A stretch of DNA of 64,000 nt from DASTFP01 sp963744345 (GCA_963744345.1 CAVUTD010000015.1:248001-312000), one strand, 5' to 3'; counted from the first letter of the stretch, positions 44,685-54,667 are shown. Notes: generated by a model not told the origin, from the letters alone. A program made the numbers and translations.

Positions 44685-46799
44685 ATGGCTTCCACCAAAT
44701 CCGAAGACAAAGCCACCAAGGCCAAGGCACCGCCAAGTTCGTCGAGCGCCAAAAAACCCGTGACCGAAGAGACGCCGACGGAGGTCGAAAGTACGCCCAA
44801 AGTCCCCGCCGAAACTCTTGATCTTCTCGAGCCCAAGAAAAAAGTTAAGCGCAGGGATTCGGAAGGCACAGCGCCTAAGCCCATAATTCCCCTCATCCAG
44901 AAGATTCACGGAAGGTCCCCGGCGAAGAGTCCTCCTATCGTTGAGCCACCCGCTCCGGTTCCACCAACTCCGGATCCCGTCGAGGTCGCCGCCCCGCCGC
45001 CGGAGCCGGCTGAGGCCGACAAAAAGGTTATCCATCTTAAGACTTCAGTCTCTGTCAAAGATCTCGCGCCGCTCCTCGGGATCAAAGCCTTCCAGGTCAT
45101 CGCCGACCTCATGGCCCTTCAGATCTTTGCCAACATCAACCAATCTCTGGAACTTGATACCGTCGCAAAACTTTGCGAAAAACACGGATTTGTTCTGGAG
45201 CGGGAAAAGAAGGACACTTCTAAAGGCCATCATAAACAAGAGGTTAAAGTCGAAGTTCCTAAGGAACCTGAAAAACCTAAGGAGGAGGCTCTCAAGCCCC
45301 GAGCACCCATTGTCACCTTCATGGGCCATGTGGACCATGGCAAAACCTCTCTCTTAGATGCAATTCGCAAGACCCGCGTTGCGGCGGGAGAGGCCGGAGG
45401 AATCACTCAGCACATTGGCGCTTACAGCGTTCATCGCAACGCTCTATCGATCACCTTTCTCGATACTCCCGGCCACGCAGCCTTCACGGCCATGAGGGCC
45501 CGGGGCGCAAATGTCACGGATATTGTGGTGCTTGTCGTAGCCGCCGATGACGGACTGATGCCGCAGACCGTGGAGGCTATCAATCACTCCAAAGCAGCCA
45601 AGGTCCAAATCCTGGTTGCGATCAATAAGATTGACCTCGCTTCGGCTAATCCTGACAAGGTAAAAACGCAGCTTCAGGAAATAGGATTGGTTCCAGAAGA
45701 CTGGGGAGGGGACATCATCTGCTGCCCTGTTAGCGCCACAAAAGGCACCGGTGTCGACAATCTGCTCGAGATGATCAACCTGCAGTCGGAGATCCTCGAG
45801 CTCAGGGCCGATCCCCGTGCGACTCCTCGGTGCACTGTCATCGAAGCTCAGCTCGAACAGGGTCGCGGACCAACGGCAACGGTTATCGTCAGGATGGGAA
45901 CTCTGCGCGTAGGTGATGCGTTTATCTGCGGCAATTATTGGGGAAAGATTAAGCAATTGATCAGCGACACAGGGAAACCCGTCAAGGAGGGAGGACCCGC
46001 AATGCCACTGAAGGTTCTTGGCCTTAGCGGTCTTCCGAATGCGGGTGACGAGTTGGTCGTGATGGAAAACGAGCGCGCTGCGCGATTGTTGAGCGAAGAA
46101 CGGCTCTTTGAAATTCGCAATAGCAAGTTGGCCGCCCCTCAGCGCGCCACGCTCGAGAACCTCTTCGCGAACATCGCCGAAGGTCAGAAGCCGACGTTGC
46201 AGATCGTGCTTAAGGGCGATGTGCAAGGCTCCGTGGAGGCACTGGTTGGCGCTCTCAAGGAAATACCCCAGACTAAAATCACTCTCGATATCATCCATTC
46301 GGCAGTGGGACCGATCACCGAATCGGATGTCCTTTTAGCCAGCGCTTCAAACGCGGTGATCATCGGTTTCAGCACTAAGGTGGAAAACAACGCGGCCACT
46401 GTTGCGAAGCGTGAGGGTGTTCAGATCAAGCTCTATAGTATTATTTACGAGTTGATCGACCAGGTGAAGGAGGCTATGGCGGGTATGCTCGAGCCTGAAC
46501 TGCGCGAAACGGTCATCGGTCACGCCGAAGTGCGTCAAGTCTTCGATCTTTCGAAGGGCAAAGTCGCCGGCTGTTATGTGAGCAGCGGGCGCATAAGCCG
46601 CAGCGCGCGAGCCCGGGTGCTGCGGAAGAAGCAGCCCATTTACGATGGTGGAATCGCTACCCTGCGCCGCTTTCAGGACGACGTTAAAGAGGTTCGCACC
46701 GGTCTGGAGTGCGGCATCAGACTGGGCGATTTCTCGGAATACATGCCCGACGACATCATCGAGTGTTATACGCTTGAGAAGGTTCCGCAGCAGCTTTGA
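44685..46799 (+). CDS. infB: Translation initiation factor IF-2
   Basis: 704 residues. The N-terminal ~110 residues are a Lys/Pro-rich linker. The G domain shows G1 FMGHVDHGKTSLLDAIRKT, G3 FLDTPGHAAFTAMRARGA and G4 INKIDLA, then domains II-IV with the conserved GDVQGSVEAL. Shorter than E. coli IF-2 because of the reduced N-terminus. It brings fMet-tRNA to the ribosome with GTP. Its stop TGA overlaps an out-of-frame ATG; the downstream transpeptidase gene follows. Confidence 0.96.
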   Translation: MASTKSEDKATKAKAPPSSSSAKKPVTEETPTEVESTPKVPAETLDLLEPKKKVKRRDSEGTAPKPIIPLIQKIHGRSPAKSPPIVEPPAPVPPTPDPVEVAAPPPEPAEADKKVIHLKTSVSVKDLAPLLGIKAFQVIADLMALQIFANINQSLELDTVAKLCEKHGFVLEREKKDTSKGHHKQEVKVEVPKEPEKPKEEALKPRAPIVTFMGHVDHGKTSLLDAIRKTRVAAGEAGGITQHIGAYSVHRNALSITFLDTPGHAAFTAMRARGANVTDIVVLVVAADDGLMPQTVEAINHSKAAKVQILVAINKIDLASANPDKVKTQLQEIGLVPEDWGGDIICCPVSATKGTGVDNLLEMINLQSEILELRADPRATPRCTVIEAQLEQGRGPTATVIVRMGTLRVGDAFICGNYWGKIKQLISDTGKPVKEGGPAMPLKVLGLSGLPNAGDELVVMENERAARLLSEERLFEIRNSKLAAPQRATLENLFANIAEGQKPTLQIVLKGDVQGSVEALVGALKEIPQTKITLDIIHSAVGPITESDVLLASASNAVIIGFSTKVENNAATVAKREGVQIKLYSIIYELIDQVKEAMAGMLEPELRETVIGHAEVRQVFDLSKGKVAGCYVSSGRISRSARARVLRKKQPIYDGGIATLRRFQDDVKEVRTGLECGIRLGDFSEYMPDDIIECYTLEKVPQQL

Positions 46800-46836
46800 T
46801 GCGAAGCCTGTTCATCGAGCAGGAAAGCGCTTCTTT

Positions 46837-48741
46837 TTGAGCCGTCGTGGCGGTGCGGCGGCGCTGCTCCTCCTCGCGAGCGCCATGCCACCACCCGTTG
46901 CGCTCTGCGCCGAAGAGGCTTCCGCCCCCATTCTCGACAATACCGGCCGGGTCGAGAATCCGAAGCCCACTTGGGAAACGCAAAAAAAGGCTCGCACGTT
47001 TATCCTCGGCATCCCGGCGCCCCGCGGACAAATCACCGATAGAAATGGCAAGCCGTTCGCGCAAACCCGCCTGAGCTACAATCTCGCGATCAGTTTTCCT
47101 GCTCCGCTCGACTGGCCGGATAGCAAGGTGCTGGCGTTTGCAACGCAACAGGTCACCCTCGCTAGCGGACTTCTCAAGAAACCTCTCTCCGTTTCTGATG
47201 ACGCCATTCTCAACCACTACAAGAATCGGGGCGTTCTTCCAATGGACATCGCTGAGGATCTCAGCCCTCAAGAGCTAAGCGTGGTTCAGCGAGGTCTGAC
47301 GCCCAACGTGATTCTTCGCCAGACTTATGTGCGCTTTTATCCGAATGGACCGCTGGCGGGACACATTATCGGTTATACAGGTCGGGAGGCTCCGCTCTCT
47401 GTGCGCCCGATTGAGAACAATGACCTCATCTTTTCCGAGAGTCAGGGGCGCGAGGGTCTCGAACAAGTCTTTGACAGCGAACTTCGCGGGCAGGTTGGGC
47501 AGTTGCACGTCACCTTCGACGCCGCGGGCAATAAGATGTCGGAGCGGATCGCGCGATCACCTGTTCCTGGCTACAATATCGTAACCACCTTGGACGAAGA
47601 CATTCAACGCATCTGTGAGAATGTTCTTGCGAAGAGTTGTAAGCGCGGAGCTCTCGTCGTAATTGATCCGAACAATGGCGAAGTCCTGGCCATGGCCTCC
47701 CAGCCAGGTTTTAATCCAAATGAGTTTGTGCCGGTGATCAGGAAGGACGTCTTCGAGCGTTACAGCAACGATGAGGCTGATCCGCTCGTGCCTCGCGCCT
47801 ACCGGTCGGCTTACCCAGCCGGCTCCACCTTCAAGGTCTTCGTCGGTTTTGCCGCTTTGGAAACTGGAAAGATCACGCCGCAAAATCATTTCGACTGCCC
47901 CGCCGCCATGACCATCGGTGACCACACCTTTAAGAACTGGAAGAAGAGCGGGGCGGGTAGTCTCAATTTTGTCGAGGCTCTCACGCAGTCCTGTAATACC
48001 TGGTTTTATCAGGTGGCGATAAAGATCGGCGCGGAAACGATCATTGACTACGCAAATCGTCTCGGTCTGGGAAAGCGAAGCGGAATTCCCATTTACGCGG
48101 AAAGCGCGGGCAACATTCCCACCAACGAATACATGTTGCGTGTTCACAAGCGGGTTATCAAGAAAGGGGACGTTGCCAACATGGCCATCGGCCAAGGGGA
48201 TATTTTAATCACGCCTCTGCAGATGGCTCAGGCGCTTGGGGTGATCGCCTCTGCGGGGAAATTCCATCAGACACGACTGGTCAAACAGGTGCAGAGTCTC
48301 GACAACAAAGTCGTTGCGGCGTATCCGGACCGTTTACGCGAGGAAATTCCCGTCTCACCTCAGGTGGACAAGACGCTGCGGCGCGCCTTGCAGAATGTCG
48401 TCTACGACGGCCAAGGCACGGGTCATTCGGCTCAGGTCAAGGGCGTACGGGTTGCGGGAAAAACGGGCACTGCGCAATGGGGGCCTGAAAACAAGCAACG
48501 GACCGCAGCATGGTTTACCGGCTTTGTGCCCGCCGAGAACCCAGAATACGCCTTTGCAGCGCTTTATGAGGGAGAGCCGAACGATGATTCCGTCCACGGT
48601 GGATCACAAGCGGCTCCGCTGATCCGCAAAGCATTTCGCGAAATTTATAAGCTCAAGAAGACGCGCGAGGCTGCTCCTGAGGAACAAGCGGATGAAAAGG
48701 AAGAGGAAACCGAACCCCCTCCTAAGGACGAATCGAATTAG
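46837..48741 (+). CDS. mrdA: PBP2-type peptidoglycan D,D-transpeptidase
   Basis: 634 residues from a TTG at 46837. The N-terminus SRRGGAAALLLLASAMPPPVALC looks like a signal or anchor. The catalytic motifs are in order: PAGSTFK (SxxK, ~328), TQSCNTWF (SxN, ~384) and VAGKTGTAQ (KTG, ~541). The dimerisation/pedestal region is at IPAPRGQITDRNGKPFAQ. Such class B PBPs crosslink peptidoglycan during elongation. The start is uncertain: the ATG at 46799, overlapping the infB stop, is out of frame and would join only if the T-run 46834-46838 had one more T. Placement after infB is unusual. Confidence 0.85.
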   Translation: MSRRGGAAALLLLASAMPPPVALCAEEASAPILDNTGRVENPKPTWETQKKARTFILGIPAPRGQITDRNGKPFAQTRLSYNLAISFPAPLDWPDSKVLAFATQQVTLASGLLKKPLSVSDDAILNHYKNRGVLPMDIAEDLSPQELSVVQRGLTPNVILRQTYVRFYPNGPLAGHIIGYTGREAPLSVRPIENNDLIFSESQGREGLEQVFDSELRGQVGQLHVTFDAAGNKMSERIARSPVPGYNIVTTLDEDIQRICENVLAKSCKRGALVVIDPNNGEVLAMASQPGFNPNEFVPVIRKDVFERYSNDEADPLVPRAYRSAYPAGSTFKVFVGFAALETGKITPQNHFDCPAAMTIGDHTFKNWKKSGAGSLNFVEALTQSCNTWFYQVAIKIGAETIIDYANRLGLGKRSGIPIYAESAGNIPTNEYMLRVHKRVIKKGDVANMAIGQGDILITPLQMAQALGVIASAGKFHQTRLVKQVQSLDNKVVAAYPDRLREEIPVSPQVDKTLRRALQNVVYDGQGTGHSAQVKGVRVAGKTGTAQWGPENKQRTAAWFTGFVPAENPEYAFAALYEGEPNDDSVHGGSQAAPLIRKAFREIYKLKKTREAAPEEQADEKEEETEPPPKDESN

Positions 48742-48780
48742 CAAACCTTCCGATTCGCGCTTCGCTCGGGGCGATCACTG

Positions 48781-49134
48781 CTAAGTGAAATAGGTGTCAT
48801 TGTGCGAATAGGGAGGCGCACAGCAGCACAGAAAGCGCAGCGCGTGCGTCGCCGTGATTTGATGCCACGTTCCGGCAGGGATGAGAATTGCGTCACCTGG
48901 CTCGACCAAACGCTCTTCGCCTTCGATCTCCATCGTGCCCTCTCCTTCCAAAAGGAAATAAAACTCTTCGGTTTTCTTGTGGTAGTGACGCTGGGTCGAA
49001 ACTCCTGCAGGCAGCCTTGCCTCAGCAAGACTTTGGTTTTTCACCGGCGCATTCGTACAATCGAGAATGCTGCGAATCTGCGAACCATCCTTGGTCGTAA
49101 AAGGTTTTTGTCTGGATAGGCTTAGGACAATCAT
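48781..49134 (-). CDS. Cupin-domain protein
   Basis: 117 residues from the ATG at 49134, which is in a 15-bp divergent gap with the next gene. One cupin barrel: QRHYHKKTEEFYFLLEGEG (metal-binding His and Glu of motif 1) and PGDAILIPAGTWHQITA (motif 2). Single-domain cupins of this kind bind a metal and a small ligand; some are sugar-phosphate isomerases, others sensors. The specific role is not evident. Confidence 0.87.
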   Translation of the reverse strand: MIVLSLSRQKPFTTKDGSQIRSILDCTNAPVKNQSLAEARLPAGVSTQRHYHKKTEEFYFLLEGEGTMEIEGEERLVEPGDAILIPAGTWHQITATHALRFLCCCAPPYSHNDTYFT

Positions 49135-49149
49135 CGAGAGTTCGCCCCT

Positions 49150-49962
49150 ATGAAATTTTACGAAGGCTGCACGGCACTCATTACCGGAGCTTCTTCGGGA
49201 TTGGGAGAGGAATTCGCTCGGCAGCTTGCCCCCTGGGTCCATAGCCTTGTCCTGGTAGCTCGGCGGCTGGACAGGTTGAACGCGCTGAAAAGGGAGCTTA
49301 AGTCTCTTCACAAAGATTTGAGAGTGCATGTTTATGGCGCGGATCTCGCAAATGAGGACCAGCGGATGGCCTTTGCGGATTGGATTCCCTCGCAAAACGT
49401 CAAAGTCGACTTTCTCATCAATAACGCCGGGTTAGGTGACCGGGGGCCGTTTGCAGCGAGTGATTGGAACAAGATCAGATCCATGATCGACGTGAACATC
49501 TCCGCCTTGACGCACCTTATTTACCTCCTCCTTCCCTCTATGACCCTCGGCGGGAGAGCAGCAATCCTTAACGTAAGTTCGGTTGCAGGCCTTCTACCGC
49601 TGCCCAATACCTGCGTCTACGCCGCCACCAAGGCTTATGTCAACAGCCTCTCAGAGGGGCTCGCCATTGAGCTGCGCCCGCAAGGAATCACAGTGACCGC
49701 TCTCTGTCCGGGACCAATCGCGACGGAGTTTCATTCCTTGTCACAACGGGCCGAAGACATCGATCGCACAACCCATCTTAAGTCGATGGCCGCTTTTGTT
49801 GCAACACCCGAGCAGGCCGTTCGCAACGCCCTGAGCGCAGTGTCCCGCGGCCGAGCCCGCGTGATCCCCGGGCCGCTGCTCTGCATCTGCGTCAGCTTGG
49901 CAACGCTAATTCCCTTCTTTATAACCAGGGAGATTCTCCGCGCGATGAGAAAAAAACTTTAA
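49150..49962 (+). CDS. Short-chain dehydrogenase/reductase
   Basis: 270 residues, classical SDR. Nucleotide motif TALITGASSGLGEEFARQL, catalytic region FLINNAGLGDRG, ILNVSSVAG and the YxxxK in VYAATKAYVNSLSEG. The C-terminus has a hydrophobic segment (LLCICVSLATLIPFFITREIL), as in DltE-like/YqjQ SDRs that associate with membranes. Reaction and substrate unknown. It is followed after 58 bp by the polyprenyl synthase gene. Confidence 0.88.
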   Translation: MKFYEGCTALITGASSGLGEEFARQLAPWVHSLVLVARRLDRLNALKRELKSLHKDLRVHVYGADLANEDQRMAFADWIPSQNVKVDFLINNAGLGDRGPFAASDWNKIRSMIDVNISALTHLIYLLLPSMTLGGRAAILNVSSVAGLLPLPNTCVYAATKAYVNSLSEGLAIELRPQGITVTALCPGPIATEFHSLSQRAEDIDRTTHLKSMAAFVATPEQAVRNALSAVSRGRARVIPGPLLCICVSLATLIPFFITREILRAMRKKL

Positions 49963-50020
49963 CCACGAGGACAGTGAATCAGCCATTGACAAGCTTGGGC
50001 ATCGCCAAAATGGTGGGCTT

Positions 50021-51046
50021 GTGAATAAAATCACAAAGCGGTTTGGTCTTCAGCCGGCAAGCGCCGCCGCGTTTGCCCAAACGCTTGAGCTCATCAATCC
50101 GCATCTTTATTCTGTCGAGGAGAGAATCCGCGCTCAAGCCCGAGCATTTGACCCCGCCCTCGAAGGTTATGTTTCCTATGTTTGCGAAAAGGGCGGAAAG
50201 CGCTTGCGTCCGGTGCTTGCGCTCCTTGCAGGCGGGGCCTCCGGGCAAATTACTTCCGGCCATGTTGATCTGGCCGTCATCGTGGAGATGATGCACGTGG
50301 CGACACTAGTTCACGACGACATTATGGATGGCGCCGAGCTTCGCCGCGATCAGCCGACCGCTTACGCGAAATGGGGAAGTTCTATTAGTGTCTTGCTGGG
50401 CGACTGCCTCTTCGCTCACGCGCTGCGGCTTGCCACCAGCTTCAGCAATAACGCGATCTGCCGCCGAATCGCCGACGCTGCCTCGGAAGTATGTTCCGGG
50501 GAGATCATTCAGACGCAAAGGCGCTATGACTTGAAGTTGAGCACGGCAGATTATTATCGAATTATTGAGATGAAGACGGCGGCACTCTTCGCCGTTGCCT
50601 GCGAGCTTGGGGCTTTTATTAGCGAAGCCAGTCCAACGGTCATCGGCGCGCTGAAAAATTTCGGCCTCCGAGTTGGGACGGCTTACCAAATTTACGATGA
50701 CTGCCTTGATCTGGCCGGCACCGAGGAAGAAACCGGCAAAACACTTGGCACGGACATTCGGAAAGGGAAATTCACCCTGCCGGTTCTGCTCACGCTGCAG
50801 AATCGCCAGAGCGTTGATCTTACGCGGCTTCGCGATCTCCTGCTCCGCGAGGATGGAGTTGATGAAGAGGTTCTTGCGGATCTCTTGAAGCGAGCCGGAT
50901 CGCTCTCCGCCGCCGCGCAGGTTGCTCGAAGAATGCTCAATGAAGCTCGCCAGGCGCTTGAACCAGTTCCGCCCAACCGCTACGTCAATGGCCTCCAATC
51001 TATCGCCGATCACTTGATCGGGCTGGTGGACCGACTGGCACGCTGA
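50021..51046 (+). CDS. ispB: Polyprenyl diphosphate synthase
   Basis: 341 residues starting GTG. Trans-isoprenyl synthase with the two aspartate-rich motifs: LVHDDIMDGAELRR (FARM) and YQIYDDCLDLAG (SARM). Also GGKRLRPVLALLAGG and SVLLGDCLFAHALR. The chain-length region before FARM is consistent with a long-chain (heptaprenyl to octaprenyl) product for quinone side chains. Product length cannot be set from sequence alone. Confidence 0.9.
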   Translation: MNKITKRFGLQPASAAAFAQTLELINPHLYSVEERIRAQARAFDPALEGYVSYVCEKGGKRLRPVLALLAGGASGQITSGHVDLAVIVEMMHVATLVHDDIMDGAELRRDQPTAYAKWGSSISVLLGDCLFAHALRLATSFSNNAICRRIADAASEVCSGEIIQTQRRYDLKLSTADYYRIIEMKTAALFAVACELGAFISEASPTVIGALKNFGLRVGTAYQIYDDCLDLAGTEEETGKTLGTDIRKGKFTLPVLLTLQNRQSVDLTRLRDLLLREDGVDEEVLADLLKRAGSLSAAAQVARRMLNEARQALEPVPPNRYVNGLQSIADHLIGLVDRLAR

Positions 51047-51055
51047 CTCCCCAAT

Positions 51056-51781
51056 TTGACTCCTGAGAGTTCGTCCCTGCAATCGTCTACCTTGCGGATC
51101 CGGGAGATCCCCCGCAATGACCGCCCTCGAGAAAAGCTCCTGGCTCGCGGAGCCTCTTCGCTGACTGACGCCGAACTGCTGGCCATCTTCGTTCGCACCG
51201 GCGTCAAAGGCAAAAGTGCCATCACCCTGGCTGGTGAGCTCCTCAAGAACAAGGGTTCGTTGAGGGCGCTTTCTCGCTGCCACCCAACAGAACTCTCGGA
51301 ATTAGCGAGCGGCATGGGAGTGGCCAAAGCGGCCGAACTCGCCGCTGCTTTCGAACTGGGCAAACGTCTTTCTCGGGGCGCAGCAGAACGGCCCCTGCTC
51401 GACAGCGCAGAGGTCATTTACGAGACTTTTGGCGCAGAATTTCAGGCTCAAGACCGTGAGTCGTTGAAAGTTCTCCTGCTGGACACCAAGTTGCGTTTAC
51501 TCCGCATGGAGGACGTTGCGCTCGGTTCTCTGAACGAATGCGTGGCGCATCCTCGCGAGATATTTCGCCCGGCGATCGTCCATTCCGCTTACGCGGTCAT
51601 TCTGGTTCACAATCACCCCTCAGGCGACCCGGCCCCGAGCCAAGCCGATCATCGGCTTACTCGGCAACTTGGGGAGGCCGCAAAACTTCTGCAAATTACT
51701 CTTCTCGATCATATCATCATCGGTCTGCCTGATGGAGGCAGAAGTCCTTATTTCAGTTTTCGTGAAGCTGGCGCTTTATGA
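51056..51781 (+). CDS. radC: RadC/JAB-domain DNA repair-like protein
   Basis: 241 residues starting TTG. N-terminal helix-hairpin-helix UPF0758-type region (REIPRNDRPREKLLARGASSLTDAELLAIFVRTG) and the C-terminal JAMM metal motif VHNHPSGDPAPSQADHRLTRQL. The family has been linked to DNA repair, but its activity is unsettled. It ends in an ATGA overlap with lpxA, and starts 9 bp after ispB. Confidence 0.9.
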   Translation: MTPESSSLQSSTLRIREIPRNDRPREKLLARGASSLTDAELLAIFVRTGVKGKSAITLAGELLKNKGSLRALSRCHPTELSELASGMGVAKAAELAAAFELGKRLSRGAAERPLLDSAEVIYETFGAEFQAQDRESLKVLLLDTKLRLLRMEDVALGSLNECVAHPREIFRPAIVHSAYAVILVHNHPSGDPAPSQADHRLTRQLGEAAKLLQITLLDHIIIGLPDGGRSPYFSFREAGAL

Positions 51782-52581
51782 AAATTCACCCCACGGCCCT
51801 TGTGTCCGCGGGCGCCCAGCTAGCGGATGATGTTGAGATCGGCGCACACACGATCATCGGTGAGCATGTCAAAATTGGCGCGGGTTGCACGGTCCAGGCC
51901 AATGCGATCCTGGAAGGCCGAACCACCTTGGGTGAACGAAACTTCGTTGGCTACGGGGCGATTATCGGTGCGCCTCCCCAGGATTTCGCGTACCGTGAAA
52001 GCGTTATCAGCGAGGTGCAAATTGGAGAGGGCAACACATTTCGCGAGTATGTAACCATTCATCGGGGCACCAAGGAAGGATCGGCGACGATCGTCGGGAA
52101 CGATTGTTACCTGATGGCTGGTTCGCATCTTGGTCATAACGTCAGGCTCGGTGACAAAGTCATTATCGCCAATAACTGTCTGCTGGCAGGATACGTCGAA
52201 GTCGACAGAGGAGCAGTGCTTGGCGGGGGAACCGTCTTTCACCAATTCCTACGAATCGGACCCCTCGCCATGGTGCGCGGAGGCACGCGCTTTGGAAAGG
52301 ATATTCCCCCGTACGTTTTAGCTGATGGGAAGAACATGTTGTCGGGCATCAACGCCGTCGGCTTGCGCAGAGCGGGCTTCACGCCGGAGGTCCGCATGGA
52401 GATTAAGCGTGCCTTCAAACTTGTCTATTGGAGTGGCATCAATGTCTCACAGGCTCTCGAACGCGCAAAAGAATCGCAATGGAGCCGAGAGGCACAGACA
52501 TTTTTCGATTTCATCGCTTTGTCCAAACGCGGAGTATGCGGCGCCAATCGCGTCTCGCAAGGGGAGGAGACCCAAGGATAA
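51778..52581 (+). CDS. lpxA: UDP-N-acetylglucosamine acyltransferase (lipid A biosynthesis)
   Basis: 267 residues. Left-handed beta-helix hexapeptide repeats (IHPTALVSAGAQLADDVEIGAHTIIGEH) with the catalytic His in LMAGSHLGHNVRLGD, and the LpxA-specific NAVGLRRAGFTPEVRMEIKRAF. It transfers an acyl chain from ACP to the 3-OH of UDP-GlcNAc, the first step of lipid A. Its presence means the organism makes LPS. Coupled to radC by ATGA; no fabZ or lpxD adjoins. Confidence 0.95.
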   Translation: MKIHPTALVSAGAQLADDVEIGAHTIIGEHVKIGAGCTVQANAILEGRTTLGERNFVGYGAIIGAPPQDFAYRESVISEVQIGEGNTFREYVTIHRGTKEGSATIVGNDCYLMAGSHLGHNVRLGDKVIIANNCLLAGYVEVDRGAVLGGGTVFHQFLRIGPLAMVRGGTRFGKDIPPYVLADGKNMLSGINAVGLRRAGFTPEVRMEIKRAFKLVYWSGINVSQALERAKESQWSREAQTFFDFIALSKRGVCGANRVSQGEETQG

Positions 52582-53346
52582 GGCAATCACCGCTTAGAGA
52601 CGACGGATTCTTGTGGATCGTTGCCGATCTTCTCTGACAACTCCTTAGTTTCTGCTCGTCCTTAACTTCTACTGGTTAGCGTCTTTTCCTCCGCGGATCT
52701 CTTCGTAACTTTGAGGGTGAGCGCGATCAGGAGGAGGACGACTTCCAACTCAGCCAGCCTACTCTGCTGGATCTGCCATTCCTTCGCATGATACGATCGT
52801 TGTCGCTCGCGCTAGTGCCTGTGTCTTATCTTGGATCTTCTCGCAGGCAGAGTGGTTATCTGCAATTGAAGAACGTCCTAAGCTAGCGACCGGACGAACC
52901 GCCAGCGGATAGTCGCTGCCTGAGGGTCGGTCTTCTGCCTCCTCTTAGTCGTTAATTAGTCTCATCAAACACCGCTTTGGCCAACCACCTTTGATTGAGA
53001 GGCTGAAACGCCTCCGTTCCTGCTTCCACATTGCTGCATTCAGCTTGGGCATTTCCTCCTTATGTTTCCCCTCGAGGGAATCGGTGAGGGAATAGCAATC
53101 TCCTTCCGTCTGGCAGCCGAGAAGCTTCCATTGTCGAAGTGGCATGTGCAGCCAGAACAAGCCACGCGAGGAAGGAACATCTTTCGTGAACAGCCTTGCG
53201 CTGAAATTCTACCACACGGGTCAACGGATGTGCTCTTCAGCGTTGAGGAGACGCGCTTTAAAGAGAATCAGGCGTCTTCCAATGCGCCGGGGAGATGCTC
53301 GGGATTTCCACAAAACAGCCGACCACGCCGGTGAAAACGCCGAAGC
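52582..53346. other. Intergenic stretch without a recognised gene
   Basis: About 765 bp between lpxA and the hmp promoter. Only short open frames without family resemblance are seen (e.g. 52945-53160 minus, 53062-53334 plus). No tRNA, repeat or CRISPR is visible. It may hold gene remnants; I cannot identify any. Confidence 0.45.
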
Positions 53347-53360
53347 TTGATCCAGATCAA
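53347..53360. promoter_or_regulatory. FNR/DNR-type box upstream of hmp
   Basis: TTGATCCAGATCAA, a perfect TTGAT-N4-ATCAA palindrome. Its centre is about 72 bp upstream of the hmp ATG, a fitting distance for class II activation at -41.5 with a short leader. A Crp/Fnr regulator is encoded nearby. Confidence 0.75.
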
Positions 53361-53425
53361 GGGTCGATCTTACGCCGCTCGCCAAAGCGCTGAGATTACG
53401 TTAAGCCTTTCTGAGGAGGGATCTT

Positions 53426-54667
53426 ATGTTGCCCCAACGAACCATCGATATCGTAAAAGCCACCGCTCCTGTCCTTGAGGAGCACGGAGAAACGCTCACA
53501 CAGCACTTTTATAAGAGGATGTTCTCTCATAATCCGGAGGTCGCGCCGTTCTTTAATCCCGCTCACCAGCGCGCCGGCTCTCAACAAAAGGCCTTGGCGG
53601 CCGCGATCTGCGCTTATGCCGCCAATATCGACAACCTCGAAGTTCTTGGCGGAGCCGTCGAGCTCATCGCGCAGAAGCATGCGTCTCTGCGCATCCTGCC
53701 GGAGCATTATCCTATCGTAGGCGAAAACTTGCTCGCTTCGATTCGCGAAGTTCTTGGTCCGGGAGCAACTGAGGAAGTAATCACCGCGTGGACGGAAGCC
53801 TACGGATTTCTTGCAGAGATTCTCATTGGCCGGGAACGACAAATCTATAGTGCGCAAGCCAAGACCCGGAACGGCTGGTTGGGCTTCAAACCGTTTCGGA
53901 TCGCTCGGACAACGCCGGAGAGCGAGATCATTACCTCATTTTATCTGCAGCCTGCGGACGGCGACGGATTGCCTTTGTTCAAGCCGGGTCAATACATCAC
54001 CGTGCGCATCCCGACTCCGGGCGGTGAGACGACCATGCGCAATTACAGCATTTCCAACCCACCAGGTGAAGACCACTTCCGCATCAGTGTAAAGCATGAA
54101 CCAAAGGGCTTTGTTTCGGGCTTCCTGCATAAGAGTGCCAAGGAAGGCACCCAGATTGAAGTCGGGCCTCCCTGCGGAGAATTCTTCATTGATTTAAGCG
54201 AAAGACACGAGCGTCCGCTGATGCTGCTCTCCGCCGGGGTGGGCATCACGCCGCTCCTAAGCATGCTCCTGAGTGTCCTGAAGGCTCAACCAGACCGTGA
54301 AATCTTCTTCGTGCATGGAGCACTCAATGGGAGAGTGCATGCCTTTCGGGATTTCGTGCGTGAGCTGGCTAAGCGCCACGCGAACCTCAAAGTTCACTAT
54401 CGTTACAATGAGGCTACGGATGAGGACCGCACCAAGCGATGGCATGACAGCGAAGGACTTATCGACGCGGAATTGCTCGAAGACATGCTCCCGGAGCGCG
54501 ACGCGGATTACTACTTCTGCGGACCAAAACCGTTTATGGTCAATATCTATCACAACTTGCTCAAGTGGGGCATCGCCGCCTCGCAGGTGCATTTTGAATT
54601 CTTCGGACCGCGCCAGGAATTGGAAGGCGCAGAGGAACAACCGGTCCCAGAAGCGCAACTAGCTTGA
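53426..54667 (+). CDS. hmp: Flavohaemoglobin, nitric oxide dioxygenase
   Basis: 413 residues with a globin domain to ~150: Tyr29 in FYKRMF (B10) and the proximal His85 in AQKHASLRI. An FAD-binding domain follows (MRNYSISNPPG), then an NAD(P)H domain (LLSAGVGITPLLSML and YYFCGPKPFMV), ending HFEFFGP. This is the full Hmp architecture. It oxidises NO to nitrate with NAD(P)H and O2 in the cytoplasm. A perfect FNR-type box lies upstream, and the nitrate operon that could generate NO by side reactions follows the regulator gene. Confidence 0.95.
   Translation: MLPQRTIDIVKATAPVLEEHGETLTQHFYKRMFSHNPEVAPFFNPAHQRAGSQQKALAAAICAYAANIDNLEVLGGAVELIAQKHASLRILPEHYPIVGENLLASIREVLGPGATEEVITAWTEAYGFLAEILIGRERQIYSAQAKTRNGWLGFKPFRIARTTPESEIITSFYLQPADGDGLPLFKPGQYITVRIPTPGGETTMRNYSISNPPGEDHFRISVKHEPKGFVSGFLHKSAKEGTQIEVGPPCGEFFIDLSERHERPLMLLSAGVGITPLLSMLLSVLKAQPDREIFFVHGALNGRVHAFRDFVRELAKRHANLKVHYRYNEATDEDRTKRWHDSEGLIDAELLEDMLPERDADYYFCGPKPFMVNIYHNLLKWGIAASQVHFEFFGPRQELEGAEEQPVPEAQLA

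Noticed and set aside
46645..46836. Upstream extension of the PBP2-type frame to 46645
   Set aside because: It lies wholly inside the infB coding region in another frame and encodes no signal or domain.
50306..51283. 325-residue antisense open frame over ispB and radC
   Set aside because: Both sense genes show intact motifs; the antisense product has no recognisable feature.
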